In this document: positions 23,801 through 35,620 of the stretch, piece by piece
Layout of the letters: each line of letters starts with the position of its first letter
How positions within the stretch are numbered: position 1 is the first letter of the stretch
Assembly (NCBI GenBank): GCA_027922465.2
Contig: BQMF02000059.1
Span: 558,001 to 622,000 of the forward strand
Direction: 5' to 3'
DNA: 64,000 bases
Source of the DNA: Turritopsis dohrnii
Taxonomy: Eukaryota; Cnidaria; Hydrozoa; Anthoathecata; Oceaniidae
Notes under the pieces: model-generated
What the model was told of the DNA's origin: nothing
Databases searched by the model: none
Seen by the model: only the letters and a program-made list of their open reading frames with translations
Translations under genes and position numbers: made by a program

Positions 23801-26800
23801 TTCACGAATTAGTAGTTAAATCTATTGTGTAATAATCTTTCGCATCCGACTGGAAAGTGAATGTTTCGTCGGATATACCTTTGCAATTTTCACTTTTTGG
23901 CAACTTCTCTTTTCGAAACAGTTAGGAATTTTGACTAATATGACAGAGATTTGCTAATATTAGACATAAAGTTTTCTTTCTAATCAGAATATTATTTAAA
24001 TCGAAAAACATTAAAGGCACTATGCTCATCATATTCCTACTTGACGAGGTATTTTCATCACTCTTGGTTTCTCCATTTTGCTCGGCCGCTATAGCTTTCA
24101 TTGAAGCATCAAAATAATTTTCGTAGTCAAGTGCGCTCCACCAATTAAGGACGCTTTCATTTAAGGAACCCTCTCTTGCGGAGAACCAATGAATCAACGA
24201 TAAACCATTGCAGATTTTTTTAGATTGTTGATCGTCCTGTATATTGCAATGTGAAAAATAAAACCACACACAATTCCAGTAACAATGTGTTTTTAGTTTG
24301 CAGTAAAGTATGAAGTGCGCACTAAATTAAGTTTCCTGATAATTATTTCCAAATTAGATGGCACAAAATTAGGAGGTGTGCTAAATTCGAAAAATTACGA
24401 TAATATTTGTGTTGTTGAAAGAAAAGTAAGTAACAAAACATGATTTTAAATGGTTACTTCAATTTAACTTTCATGAATCAGCTTCCTAGGCCATTTCGCG
24501 TGGGACAAACTTTCGCAAATCCGCATTTTATTCCTTTTGGTGGGGATTTACTTTTGCGAAATCGACCAAAAAATGCAAAATGCAAAACAAAATGAAAAAC
24601 AATGACCCACTGATGTGTAAGCTAGCATAACAAATTACAAGTACGTATCTGTTTTTGATAAAAATTTACATGAATTGATTAAAGGCACTATGAACAAGTT
24701 TTTGCATTTGAAGTGACATAAAAAAGTCTCAGAACACAAGATAAAATTTCAGCTAAAAGGTAGAAATACAGTTATTTACAACAAAACTGTTCAAAACAAA
24801 GAAACATATTGACAGTAAGCTAATTCTGTAGAAACCTTCACAAGTTATTAAGGTGCATAAAGACAGGGATTAACTAGGCGTACAATACTTTGTTGCGACA
24901 AAGCTGCACAAACTATTATTGTCGTGCCGTCAAAACTTTACTTATTTCCTTTCTTCATGCATAAAATAACAACTGGTAAAATGGGATCAATGCTCTAATT
25001 TGAACAGGAAAAGTAGAAATAACTTTGCTATCCACGACACATTTGTAATCACTTTCAATTCATATGTATACAGCATGATACAAAGTAATATAAAGTGATC
25101 TGGTGTCAGATAATATGTTAATATAAATAATATACGTTAGTTTATGCTGGTTTGCAAGACCACACAATTTATTCACTGTGACTAATTGGTCAGCGCGTTA
25201 AGCAGCTGATCTTTCATTAGCGTTTTTCCGTCCCATGTCCACAGTTCTAGCCTGGATTCCTCATTGAAAGCTTAAAGGGTAGAATAGAGGCTATTTGTTA
25301 ATCGTGGCTTAATTCAGATTTTTCAGATAATTTATATTTACAGCTTTTTTATCAGGGTGAGTGCGGCCTAACATTAAAACATGAGTTTTAAAGTTTGCCC
25401 ATCACCGAGATATCATTTTGGAAATAAAGGCGGAAGGAAAGGGTTATTTTTCACCAGAGAAGTAAAGAAATTCGTAATATTATCAGCGTATATTATAATT
25501 GAACCTATTATTATATACTGTTCAGTTAGCTAGGCCTGATTTTGTGTTTTGTGCTATATATTGGTCTGACCTGGAGATAGAGAAAGCTCTGCTGCCTCCA
25601 AAAGGACCTATTATACATCGGATATGTATATATGTTATTTTTTATGTATTCATACAAATGTGCCCACCAATATAGGCAAGTTTTGAATATCACTTTATCT
25701 TGTCTAAAATGAAAATTTTATGCCCACAAAAATAAAATGTGTATATGTAGAAATCTATCTAGTCATCCACAAAAATAAACAGACAACATTTTGAAGTTTA
25801 TAAATTACTGTGAAAGTGCGTGGTGCACTAATCCAAAATGACTCTAACAATGATATTCTGTGTTTGTTGTAATGTTATGTAGTATATAATTATCAAGCAA
25901 AAGAACAAAATATAATGTTTATATATATAAACTTTTCAATCAACATTTTAATAAACAAATTACGTGAAGTCGTTATAAGTCTCTTCACTTATTTATAGTT
26001 TGTCATTTTATTTTAATTTCGTGATATATTTTTTGTATCATAAATTGTTTTTTACTCTGTCTCTGCATGACCAGCAGTCTCTTTGTTTTCTTAATCTTAA
26101 ATAATCCGCAGTTCTTTTGCATGCCTTTTTTATATTCAATGAAGAAAGGCAAAAATGTTATGAATGGTGCACTATCTCTCATACAAGTTGTTTTTAACAT
26201 TATATATCAGTTATTTTTAGTCATTCCTTTGCAGAATTCATCTTTGTAATGTGTGTGAGAAGTTTGCTTTAATCATTAGAATAAAGATCTGCATGAAATT
26301 TTGTGAAGTACCTTACCCTTAAGGTAAAGTACTTCCTTGAGATTTTTTTTTTTGCGTGGAATAACTTTTGCGAGCCAAGGTTTGAAAGCGTTTTGCGTGG
26401 ATTAATTTTTGCGAGTCAGAACTTCTCAAGGAAAATATTTGGATTTATTTTTGCGAATGTGCACAAAGTGCAATGCGTGTATTACATAATATAGCTTAGG
26501 CGTTTCCATGCCTGCCACATTGCAAAACCAATGGGTGCTTGATAAGTGCAATGAAATAGTTAATATACACAGAGCCAAAAAATGAGCAAGTAAAATCATC
26601 AAATTTTGCGTGGATTGTTTTTTGTGAATCGTTCATGTCTTGATGTTTTGTGTGGATTTATTTTTGTGAATTCGGGCAAAAGTCGCAAAAATTAATCCAC
26701 ACAAAAAAGATTCCCTTAACGTATACTGTATATATATAAGCTTTTTTAAGGAATTGGTAACTTCTTTTGATTTAAGTGCAAACCTGCATTTTTCGAAATC

Positions 26801-28168
26801 CGATTTTATTCAATTCACTTCAGAGACAATCGTATTTGTTTCATTTGTAAAGATGTCCTTAGATAGCATAGATGAAAGTCAATTGATCAGTGTTTGATAG
26901 GCTTTGTATCTTTAATTTCTAGATTAAACGTTTTATTGAATTAAGTTTTGTTGCACAATTTGGATACAATTTTGAGACCAGACCTGTTTGGTTTTATCAT
27001 TGAATGTCTTATTCCCACTATTACTTCACTATTACTTCAGTAATCGCTCATGAATTCCTATTTTGACCTTCCTGGAACAAAAACGTGATTTTTTCATTTT
27101 GCTTCATGGTCAAAAATTTTTCAACTTTGGCGAAAGCGCTGACCTTCAGGCCTCGTGGCCTCTTGTTTATATAAATTAGAAGCCCAATCCAGCCCGCAAA
27201 GTTGTCCAATAGTCACTGCAATGAAGAGAATTTCCATTGAAATAGTGTGCATATTTCTATGGAAATGCACTCCTTCGCAGTGATTTTTCAACAAAATTGC
27301 CCACTGGGAAGTGACTAATTGTACTCAAAAGCTGTTACGCTAAATACAAATTAGATTTTAAACTAAAATAACTGGATCACTTTTATAATTTTCACGCCGT
27401 TGTATAGGAAGTTTTACCAGCTTTGCAATGATATAAGAATTGCAATTTGGAAACATGTCTACCAACTGGAAAACGCAAATTCCTTCAGTTCAACCGAACG
27501 TTAAACTTTTATTGTCAATTGACACATCTTATTTTAGGTATTGAGACTATCAAAAATGCATTCTTTTATTGTTTAAGACTCACATGTTTTTAACACTCAG
27601 TAAAAAAAAAAAAGAAATGACAGCTCTCAATTTATTTGTCATTGTTTGAATTAATTAAGAAAGCATTTTCATAGTCATGTTTTAATAATGCTGTTTTGTT
27701 AAATTGTGTTAACTGACCAGTAAAGCTTAAAGATCTGTTGAACCAAAGGAATTTTCGATTTCCAGCCGGTAGGCATGTTTTCAATTTGTAACTCTTATAT
27801 CATTATAAAGCTGGCAAAAGTTCCTATCTAGAAAATATTATCGTACCCCAGTTATTTCAGTTTTAAATTTAATTGGAATTAAGAGACGCATGCTGTATTG
27901 AAAAGTCGAAAAGGAAAAATGCACATGATCATTTCCTGCCGGTTCATTAAAACTACTGCCAAGAAACTCTATCCATTTCTGATGGCCAAACACAAATGCA
28001 ATTGTGTTACATATATATTTCAATTTAAGTGATTTTTGAATTATTTTTCAACACTGTAATTATCTAAAGCAAGATCTGTTTTAGAATGCTATTCGTAAAA
28101 TTGGTTGTTGACATCTCCTATAACTAATTGCATTTTGAAGGAAATTGTGAAATTCAATTTTTTAGATC
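23800..28168. other. Upstream non-coding region of gene 2
   Basis: No supported gene. Most of 23800-25190 matches 7000-8400 in block 1. At about 25190-25280 there is a weak tRNA-like stretch (TTGGTCAGCGCG, then AGTTCTAGCCTGG) that might be an old SINE. A repeat built on TTTTTGCGTGGATTAATTTTTGCGA-like phrases occupies about 26285-26720. The last 800 bp match the sequence before genes 1 and 3, ending in the same AATTTTTTAG acceptor-like site at about 28157-28165. Confidence 0.5.
27195..27312. repeat. Short palindromic repeat, copy A
   Basis: An imperfect inverted repeat of about 115 bp, with CACTGCAATGAAGAGAA at one end and CTCCTTCGCAGTG at the other. It ends GCCCACTGGG. A second, inverted copy of the same pattern is at about 32640-32765, where it ends GCCTACTGGG. 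It contains no coding sequence. Confidence 0.6.
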
Positions 28169-29008
28169 ATGAAGATTATCATTAGTGTTTTGTGCTTCTA
28201 TGTGGTAGCAACATTCGCTGCTGTTGACATCAAACATGGACCTCATGGAGCAGAAGGGATGTGTGGAATTGCACTTAGAGACACTAGACGCCGCTTTAAT
28301 AAAAATCTTAAGGATGCGTATGATGCCATGCTGAAGTCAGTGGGAAAAGATAATATAGTTAAAGATGGAAACACAAAAGTCTTAAATCATGCTCACATTG
28401 TTTCATGGAGAAATATTTTCAAAAGAATTTTTGAAAAATTTCCTGCTACTGATGATGTTTATAATGGCCAAATTCGTGAATGGAAGAATGATATGACAGA
28501 AATGATAATTGACTTACACACAATCGATGAAGAATGGTATTTGTTCAATACATTCCGCAATTACAGATACAGAAGTGGTAAGAAACCGTATCCGACATTT
28601 GACAAAGCAAATACAAATAACAAAGAAGAATGCATTGATTACATCAGAAGCCTGCCAGATGAATTTGATAATGCTAATGCAATCAAAGAAAGGGTCGTAG
28701 ACTTCTGTAGGTGTGCTTACAATTCACCAGCAAACATTCGGCCTGGTTTTGCCACAACAAATGAAGATATCGACACTGCCATGGATCCATTAGTGCCTGA
28801 AGGTGAGGACATGTCTAGACCAGGACATTTAAAGAGATTTACCCACCGTGGGTTAGTTTTAAAATCGAAATTCAACACCGATGCAAAGTTTTACCCTGAG
28901 CGACTTGGTGGTGGTTATGAGACTTCTGACGTCGAATTGGTGACAAGTGGTGGAAATGGGGCTAATGGAAGCGGTTCAAAGTGGCCTAAACCACCAGCAG
29001 TGCCGTAA
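28169..29008 (+). CDS. Secreted protein of unknown family, copy 2 (279 aa)
   Basis: A full-length paralogue of the protein at 9127-9966 with the same length, signal peptide (residues 1-18), four mature cysteines and Gly/Ser-rich C-terminal tail ending KWPKPPAVP. It is the most diverged of the three intact copies: MCGIALRDTRRRFNKNLKDAY near residue 31, DDVYNGQIREWKND, EEWYLFNTFRNYRYR, and VLKSKFNTDAKF near residue 231. The cysteines, the PATD, SPANIRPGFATTNEDID and RLGGGYETSDV stretches are unchanged. I infer that the gene is under constraint, not merely drifting. No known domain is recognised and no function is proposed. The start is the ATG just after the shared splice-acceptor-like AG. Confidence 0.85.
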   Translation: MKIIISVLCFYVVATFAAVDIKHGPHGAEGMCGIALRDTRRRFNKNLKDAYDAMLKSVGKDNIVKDGNTKVLNHAHIVSWRNIFKRIFEKFPATDDVYNGQIREWKNDMTEMIIDLHTIDEEWYLFNTFRNYRYRSGKKPYPTFDKANTNNKEECIDYIRSLPDEFDNANAIKERVVDFCRCAYNSPANIRPGFATTNEDIDTAMDPLVPEGEDMSRPGHLKRFTHRGLVLKSKFNTDAKFYPERLGGGYETSDVELVTSGGNGANGSGSKWPKPPAVP

Positions 29009-31759
29009 ATTTGGAACAGTTGAGATTGGAGAAAACATTGCATTTCGACATTTTCTTATTTGAAGTGAGAAAGTGAATCGCAGCTTAATGACAATATTGT
29101 AGAAATGGTGTCAAATCATTGTGATTAAGCAGCAGTGTTTATTGAATGTTAGACAAATTTTAGTTAGTACGCAAAATCATCCTTTGTTACTCTGTTACTG
29201 CAGAAACAGAGTAATTCTGTGTTTAATAATCAAGGATTGGATAAATCTGAAAAAAAAGTGAGTAAGGAAAATCATAAATATTCCTACGTCATAAGGTTTT
29301 CTTTGGGCACAATACCAATTATTTAAATTGGATTCTGTTGATTACTTTAGAAGTGTTAGAATTGAGTTTCAAAATTTAGTTTAGTGTAGGTTCGGAATTT
29401 CGTTGGTGTGTTGGTAATCTGGTCCGTAAAGTACATGGAAAATGCAAGTGTGCAAACAATCCATTTTAGAAGGCTTATTGAATGTACGATCCCAATGTTT
29501 AATTATATTCTACTGGTTTCTCAACCATATCTCTATGTAAGATTGGATCGGAAAAATCGGTAAAAGTATTTCCTATCACAGATGTCAATAAATCAGAGCA
29601 GAGTATTCAATGACCTCTTCCTCGTGAACGAATTATGCCAAAATTTACCATTATGAAGTGAAGATGTCACAAACAATATTGCTAAAGCTAACTGTCCACT
29701 TGAGCAAAATAAGTTCTTCGCAAAAAAATAAATGCCTGCTCTGGTGGGCACGCATATGCGAAAGCATTCACCTGTTATTCTCCAAAAAAAGTCGCCTATT
29801 TTTAAATGTTTTCAATCAAAAAAATAAGTTCCTCGCCACAATTTCAAACTTTACAGGAACACCGAACAAACTATGACGTAAATGAAATTAAGTTTCAAAA
29901 GATCTTTTGTTTAAAATCGTGCTCACGTGTTCACAGTCAAGATCTAAAGTGATTCAAAGTGTGTTGTAGTGTGTGTGTGTGTGTATGATCTGAACTGGAA
30001 ACATGAGTGGGAAGGCTTTGTTGGATATAACTGAACAAGACGATTGGCCAAATGCATTCGAAAATACCCTTGTTTATATGAAAAAACTTCCAAGCATTAC
30101 AATCATGGAACCATTGTCGGAAATGCGTGGGCAAATGTTGACAAAGAGCTTGAAATGAACACCGTACTTTACCCTTTCTCTGTAAATTTGTTGAGCTCAA
30201 ACTTCATGTTTTCTTTTCTTTTCCTTGTGAGTATCAAAGCAAGAGCACGTAACATTTCGGTTTCAAAAATTAAATCCATTTAAGTGGACACACTACAACA
30301 GGTGTTTGCGAAATTGTTTTAGCGACAGAAAAATTTGCGTTTCGCCTATTTTAAGGAATTAATTCTTAGCTTAAAAGATCATAGTGAAACATATACTAAA
30401 ATAAATTGCGACAGGATTAACCAAGCTAAAATTTTTTATAACTATTTATTTAGAAATGTTTTTTAATAACATAAAATAATTCACTGATTCCATTTAAATA
30501 ACATGGTGCCATCTATGAACCAATTTCAAGAATATTACATATCTCTTATCAATCAATGGTTATAAGTTGGTGGATTTTAAACAACTGATGTAACTATTGT
30601 TTGGATATTCAGCGATTATACTCTACCATGGTTTTGGCGAATAAAGGCCAATCACGTTGGATCAATACTTTTCATGCAAAGCATATATTTAACCTAAGTA
30701 GACAGCCACGAAGTACATACCTGGGTAAAAGGAAACTATGGCAGATGGAGTTTTCAATAATATTATGATACTATCTGGAGAAAATATGTGAATGCAACAA
30801 TTCCATCTATATTAGTCCGGTGTCGGTCTGGTCTGGTGGCAGAGTTAGTAATTCCTTTTCGGGATTAAACTAAAAATTCATGATTAAACTCAAGGAGTAT
30901 CTGCAATTACATGTATAGAAAAAAATAGTATTTAACTTTCATGTTGCAAGTTCTGTTTCACTTGTAGAATCTTTCTTTATATCTTATGAACGTATAAAAA
31001 GAATGGGTGAATTATTAAACGACACTTTACGACTTAATGCGGGTAAATCAAATGACATCAAAGAAAATATGATTTTCAGATACATTTCTGACTTTTTTTA
31101 GTATTACAAAACATCTGCTCAACCCATTTCAAAATGTTGAAAGGGAACTACGATGAAATCCGAAGAGTTGTGCACTACTTGGTGTATATGCTTTTATTCA
31201 AGAAAAGGGATTTTTAAAAGAAGCCTGGGTAATGCCTGAAAATTTCTAGAAAAAAGAATACCTTTTCATTCAATTCTGAAAATTTTGTATTTGAGACTGA
31301 AAGAGGTCATGTGAAATCAGATTTTAAATATTTTTACATAAAAATATTAATATTCAATTCTGGTTGGTTGTTACGCTTATGGCATTCAATGTCAGCAAGC
31401 GTTTCTGGCGGTGCTGGAGGGAGTTTGATAACTGCTTTTTTTAAAGTTTCGATAAAACGAGGTAATGTTTTGAATAGACTCTCGTACCTCCAGATTTTAT
31501 AAATAGATTTATAAAAGGCATTGACACGATTCGGGTAACTGAATAAGTGTACTGAAAGAATCTCTCTTAAAAGAACGCTTGCCGAGAAAAAAATCACTAT
31601 ATCTGTCGCGTGCAGCCAAAAAACGCCACGGTGTTTGAAAAGATATTTTTCAAAAGTTACTAGGTGTTTAGGCGTGAACTTAATTTTAATGTAAATACAA
31701 TTGCTTAACTCAAATTTCGATGCACCATATAAGAAATTTGATTCCTTTGTTAAAAACAT
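29009..31759. other. 3' flank of gene 2
   Basis: About 29009-29660 and 30390-30480 match the flank of gene 1. About 30600-30840 matches 48590-48790, and 30607-30625 matches 57715-57735. A (GT)n run lies at 29968-29984. A 51-codon ORF at 30003-30158 has a protein-like composition but no other support. A 171-codon minus-strand frame at 31334-31849 overlaps the Penelope fragment and is unexplained. Confidence 0.5.
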
Positions 31760-32195
31760 ATGAAGAAAATCTATGAAGGAGAGTGCTCCTGTGCAGCTAA
31801 TTATATTGGTGAGACCAAACGCAATGTGATCACGCGATTCAACGAACATGATAATGTTAACAAGGATTCAGAGCCTGCTAAACACCTGCGTAACAATCCG
31901 AGTCATGCATTTACATGGAAGATAATTCTATCAGCACCACAGAACACTAGAATACGCAAAAATCTGGAGGCTTCATTTATAGCACATAAAAAACCTTCAC
32001 TAAACGACCAACTTGATTCGAAAAAGCTGCTATTGTTTCGTAATGGTGTGACGTGATTTTTTAAACTATTTGTTTTATTCGTGTAATCTCTTAGGACTCT
32101 CTTGTTTTTAACCTTGTATATATGAAACATGTAACATAGTAACATTTTATATGCACTGATGATGGTTTTATACCGAAAAGCTTTTGCTTAATTTT
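31760..32195 (+). mobile_element. Penelope-like element, 3' fragment with GIY-YIG endonuclease
   Basis: The frame 31760-32056 encodes about 98 residues. It begins KKIYEGECSCAANYIGETKR, a Cys-x-Cys followed by the YIG-ET-R core of the Penelope GIY-YIG endonuclease. R--EH, AKHLRNNPSHAF-W, R---EA-FI---KPSLN-Q and LFRNG follow. These are the linked motifs of the C-terminal nuclease that supports insertion of Penelope-like elements. The reverse transcriptase that should precede it on the same strand is absent, so the copy is 5'-truncated at about 31757. A trailing TGATGATGGTTTTATACCGAAA stretch at about 32158 (an EN 3'-terminal feature common in these elements) supports the call. Confidence 0.8.
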
Positions 32196-33050
32196 AAACT
32201 TGTTGTTTTGTTATTTTTCTTTATCTATATGAAGAAAACTTTTCATGTTCAAGAATTGAATGTCTTCAAATCCAATGTTTTCAAATTTTGTTTATTTTGG
32301 GCTGAAATTCTGTTCAAATTGTGTTACCTTTTTAAGATCTTCTGTTGTAATGCCCTAAAAATTTCAGGAGATGTTTCCTAAAATTTGTTGATTTCAAGCT
32401 TGTAATCAGATGAACAAGTCAATATACAAGCATGAAAGCTGAGAGTGGGTTTTCGAAAGATTTGTTCTGCAACACACAATAATAAGTAAGTATATATTCA
32501 TGTAGCCAGACATTTATGCATCGTCTTGGTAACAATCGAAATAATCAGCATTATATGTTTTCTCAAACCGAGAGACAATAACACTTTCTTTCATAAAATA
32601 AACAAGATAAACTCGACAAATCTCGAAACTTTAGACGCTTCACCATAGGGTAAATGCATTGAAAAATCACTGCGGAGGAGTACAATTCTCTAGAAGGACA
32701 CGCATCATTTCAATAAAAATGCTCTTCATCGCAATGATTTTTTGACGATTTTGCCTACTGGGTACCTACAAAACGAGGAAACGACTACTAATCTTATGTT
32801 ACTTTATTCAAAGGCGACGATACACTGTTCTTCATAATTTCAAACGACAAAAGCATACCTCTTGAAGGCTCGATAGCATAAGGGATTTTTATTCTCCATA
32901 ACTTCAGTTCATCTTTCACACCACCTCGCTTTGACGCTTGCCCCTCTTTACTTGCATTAGAAATGTCTTTGGTTGGCAATGAATGATGGATCAGATAATG
33001 AATGATAATTGTTTGTTAATGGAATTTGGCAAAGAACGTATCGCCGTTGC
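32196..33050. other. Intergenic DNA
   Basis: No gene recognised. It contains the second palindromic repeat at 32640-32765, and otherwise nothing I can support. Confidence 0.5.
32640..32765. repeat. Short palindromic repeat, copy B
   Basis: It has GAAAAATCACTGCGGAGGAG at the left and CTCTTCATCGCAATGATTTTTTG at the right, ending GCCTACTGGG. This is the same inverted-repeat layout as 27195-27312, diverged and in part inverted. Confidence 0.6.
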
Positions 33051-33971
33051 CGGTTTAGCGGATTATTTTAACTCCCTGAGAAAAATGACTCCTCCAGTTA
33101 AAATAAACTAGGAAATAATGACTCCTCTAAAGTAGAAATTTCCTAGGAAATATTGACTTCCTTAGTAAATAATCACTCCCCATTATTTCGTAGTGAGAAA
33201 TGTCAGGGAGTCAAAATAAACTAGTTAATCATGACCCCCACCCATCAAAAGAAGTCATTGCAGTGCATATCTTTAACTATAAAACCCTATAAACCCTGAG
33301 AAAATTTAATGACAAAATAAGTTATCATATACCATATGATGTAGTCGAACGTGCTAACCGCATTGGGCACATCTTCATTATTTATAACTCAAAGGTCCAA
33401 TTGTAGTTGTTCAAATATACCAAAGTTCAGTCAAATCCGACCATTTTTGAAGTCTCCAGGCTGCCCCAAAGTTTTAGTCTCGCGCAAAACCCCGTCCCAG
33501 GCACTAAAAATTAAAATTTCAAAAACACCTCTAGATATTCACCCAAGGAACAAGTGTGCAAAATTTCAGCCAAATCCGACCATTTTTCAGGCTGCCCGAA
33601 AGTTTTTCGGACAGACACACAGACATTCTCAGATTCTAGCTCAACTGAAGTTGAGAACAAGGCATTCGGTGAAGGAATGAGTAGACAAAATTTAAATTTT
33701 TTAAAGTCTCGAAGTCCAAGGAATGGCCATATGAATTTTAAAAGTTTTTAAGCAAGATTTAGAGGGGAGTCATTTTAAACCAGGGGAGTGAAGATTTCCT
33801 AGAAAATGTTAACTCCAGTTTATATTAACTGGGGAGTTATAATTAACTACTTTATTTTGATGGGGGAGTCACTATAAACTACTTTATTTTGATGGGGGAG
33901 TCACTATAAACTAGTTTATTATGACTGGGGAGTCATTATTTAGGGGAGTTAAAATTTACTGTGACACCGGT
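33051..33971. mobile_element. Non-autonomous inverted-repeat DNA element (~0.9 kb)
   Basis: The left end (CCGGTTTAGCGGATTATTTT then AACTCC and repeated GACTCC units) is the inverse of the right end (CCGGTGTCACAGTAAATTTT then AACTCC when read on the minus strand). Both arms, about 200 bp each, are built from repeated (G)GGGAGTCA blocks spaced by AAACTAGTTTA-like text. No transposase is encoded. The centre (33350-33680) holds two copies of an AAATCCGACCATTTTT phrase at about 33433 and 33573. Exact boundaries and target duplication are not certain. Confidence 0.65.
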
Positions 33972-34849
33972 TTTTTCTTCGTCATTGTCATTGACCATGA
34001 TATCTCCTTCATTGATATGCACTTCAGGTGGATGGTGGTAGTCCAAATTTGCAGCTGCAATTTATTTGTAAGAAAGGATCAAATGAATGAACGCATCGAT
34101 CTACGAAGAAATGACACATAATTTACACTAAAGAAATCTAGCCATCACTGAAGACTTGAATCTCGTCAAATGCGGAATGTCCTTTTATTTTTATATGAAA
34201 AAGTAATTATTTATCATTACTAAATTATCCTAATAAAAGCTTTGTCAGTTGCGATAGTACCCTTCTTAGAAGGAAAATAAAAAAGAAGATATAGTGTTAG
34301 TATTGCATGAAATTTACTTTCCACTTCATTAAATTGGAATAGATTGGACAGGATAGAACTTCTCAACTTGATTCTCAATGAAATGATTAATATATCTTTA
34401 AATTTATTAAGTGTGAGTCTAATGGTGCTTAAAAGAAGATGTTTATCAAAATATAGTATAATGGGCAGTATGGCAGCTGTGATGACATATTACAAATAGC
34501 TGTATCAATGAACAAATATGTCCATAAGAATCCGCTGTACCTGTTATCCTTGGCATATATTCCCCATCGAAAATAAACAAGTTCAAAGATTATTAATCCA
34601 CGCATCTTTGATCATAACCACTGCTTTTTCATCTTTACACGAGAAGTTGATTTTTACTTGCAAGTACCTTGTCAACCAAGCACGGTTAAGTAAAAAACTT
34701 GTTACCCAATCACAGTTAGAGGTAAGTATATTTTGCTAATCAATCTAATCAAAAGAGAAAAGAAATCATATTTTTTAACTGGTAAAGCAAGTGTTCTACC
34801 ACATCTATTAACTTTGACTTTAAATTCACTTTTCATTTTACATTATCAC

Positions 34850-34881
<32 letters not shown>

Positions 34882-34940
34882 TATATAACCGTATAAGAAA
34901 AAATGTGTTCCTCTCACTGTACATAAAACATCTAAAAGAA
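33972..34940. other. Intergenic DNA with (AAT)n run
   Basis: No gene supported. An (AAT)n microsatellite lies at about 34849-34878. Confidence 0.5.
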
Positions 34941-35085
34941 GGAACAAAAATGGATACCGCTAGTTTTAAAGGTAATCTTTCTTTGCGAGAAGAGCCTTTA
35001 AAAAGGGCGTTACGTAGTTTTATTGTGACTCCATTCGCTTTAAAATGACGATGTCGGTGAAAGGAAAAACGATAGCGGAGAAGAG

Positions 35086-35274
35086 ATGGAGACGAAACCC
35101 GTTTTTGAACGTTTCGTCGCTCGTAGCAAACCAGCTGAAGCTATTGTCATCAGCAGTGACGAGGAGTGCGAAATACAACCTGAAGACGTCAAGCCGAGCA
35201 CCGAAACTCTACAACGCTTCGCATCTGTGAATAATGTAACAGACACTATTGTAATCAGTAGTGATGAAGAGTAA
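35086..35274 (+). CDS. Small acidic protein with two SUMO-interaction-like motifs
   Basis: The 62-residue frame begins at the first in-frame ATG after an in-frame TAA at 35041. It contains AIVISSDEECE (residues about 19-29) and ends with TIVISSDEE. Each is a hydrophobic VIVI-type core followed by Ser-Ser and acidic residues, the form of a phospho-regulated SUMO-interacting motif. The two 24-bp DNA copies differ at five third-codon positions and at no amino acid, which supports real selection on this frame over the overlapping +1 frame from 35045. It might be a whole micro-protein or the last exon of a longer gene. A 32-codon ORF at 34950-35048 just precedes it. No known family is recognised. 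Confidence 0.5.
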   Translation: METKPVFERFVARSKPAEAIVISSDEECEIQPEDVKPSTETLQRFASVNNVTDTIVISSDEE

Positions 35275-35422
35275 ACAAAAACGTTTAGTGTTATGTTTCA
35301 ATTTCATTAAAAACAGCCCCACCTATTCGACAGTTATGTCTACACGCCCTTACATTTGGAAAAATTCCCGTTGCTATAGACATCACTTGAAATATCAGCT
35401 GATTTCACTTACATGTTGCAGA

Positions 35423-35471
35423 TAGTTACACGTTGTTACATGTTGTTACACCTTGTTACACCTTGTTACAA
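35423..35471. repeat. Inverted half-unit facing the 123-bp satellite
   Basis: The text reads TTACACGTTGTTACATGTTG and CACCTTGTTACA twice, the reverse complement of the GTAACAAGGTGTAACTACG core of the satellite to its right. Between them (35485-35560) is GTGACGCATTACGTCAC and a TGACGTCA. The array therefore has a short opposite-facing arm. Confidence 0.7.
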
Positions 35472-35620
35472 GTTCTGAGAGAGTAAAGTGACGCATTACG
35501 TCACTTTCTTTGACGTCATTGCAACATCGGATTGTCAGCTGATGCAAAGGTCAGCTGAGATCTCGCAAATGACGACATAGCCGGGAATGACGCAATTCTA
35601 TGCTTCATTGGTCAAAAGCA

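Noticed and set aside
29937..30200. 87-codon minus-strand frame containing a His-Thr run
   Set aside because: The run is the (GT)n microsatellite read backwards, and nothing else in it looks like a protein family.
33351..33680. 109-codon plus-strand frame in the inverted-repeat element
   Set aside because: It is made of two copies of a short repeated phrase inside a non-autonomous element, with no domain.
35045..35230. Overlapping +1 frame at the SIM micro-protein
   Set aside because: The duplicated segment conserves the other frame (differences fall in its third positions), so this frame is a shadow.
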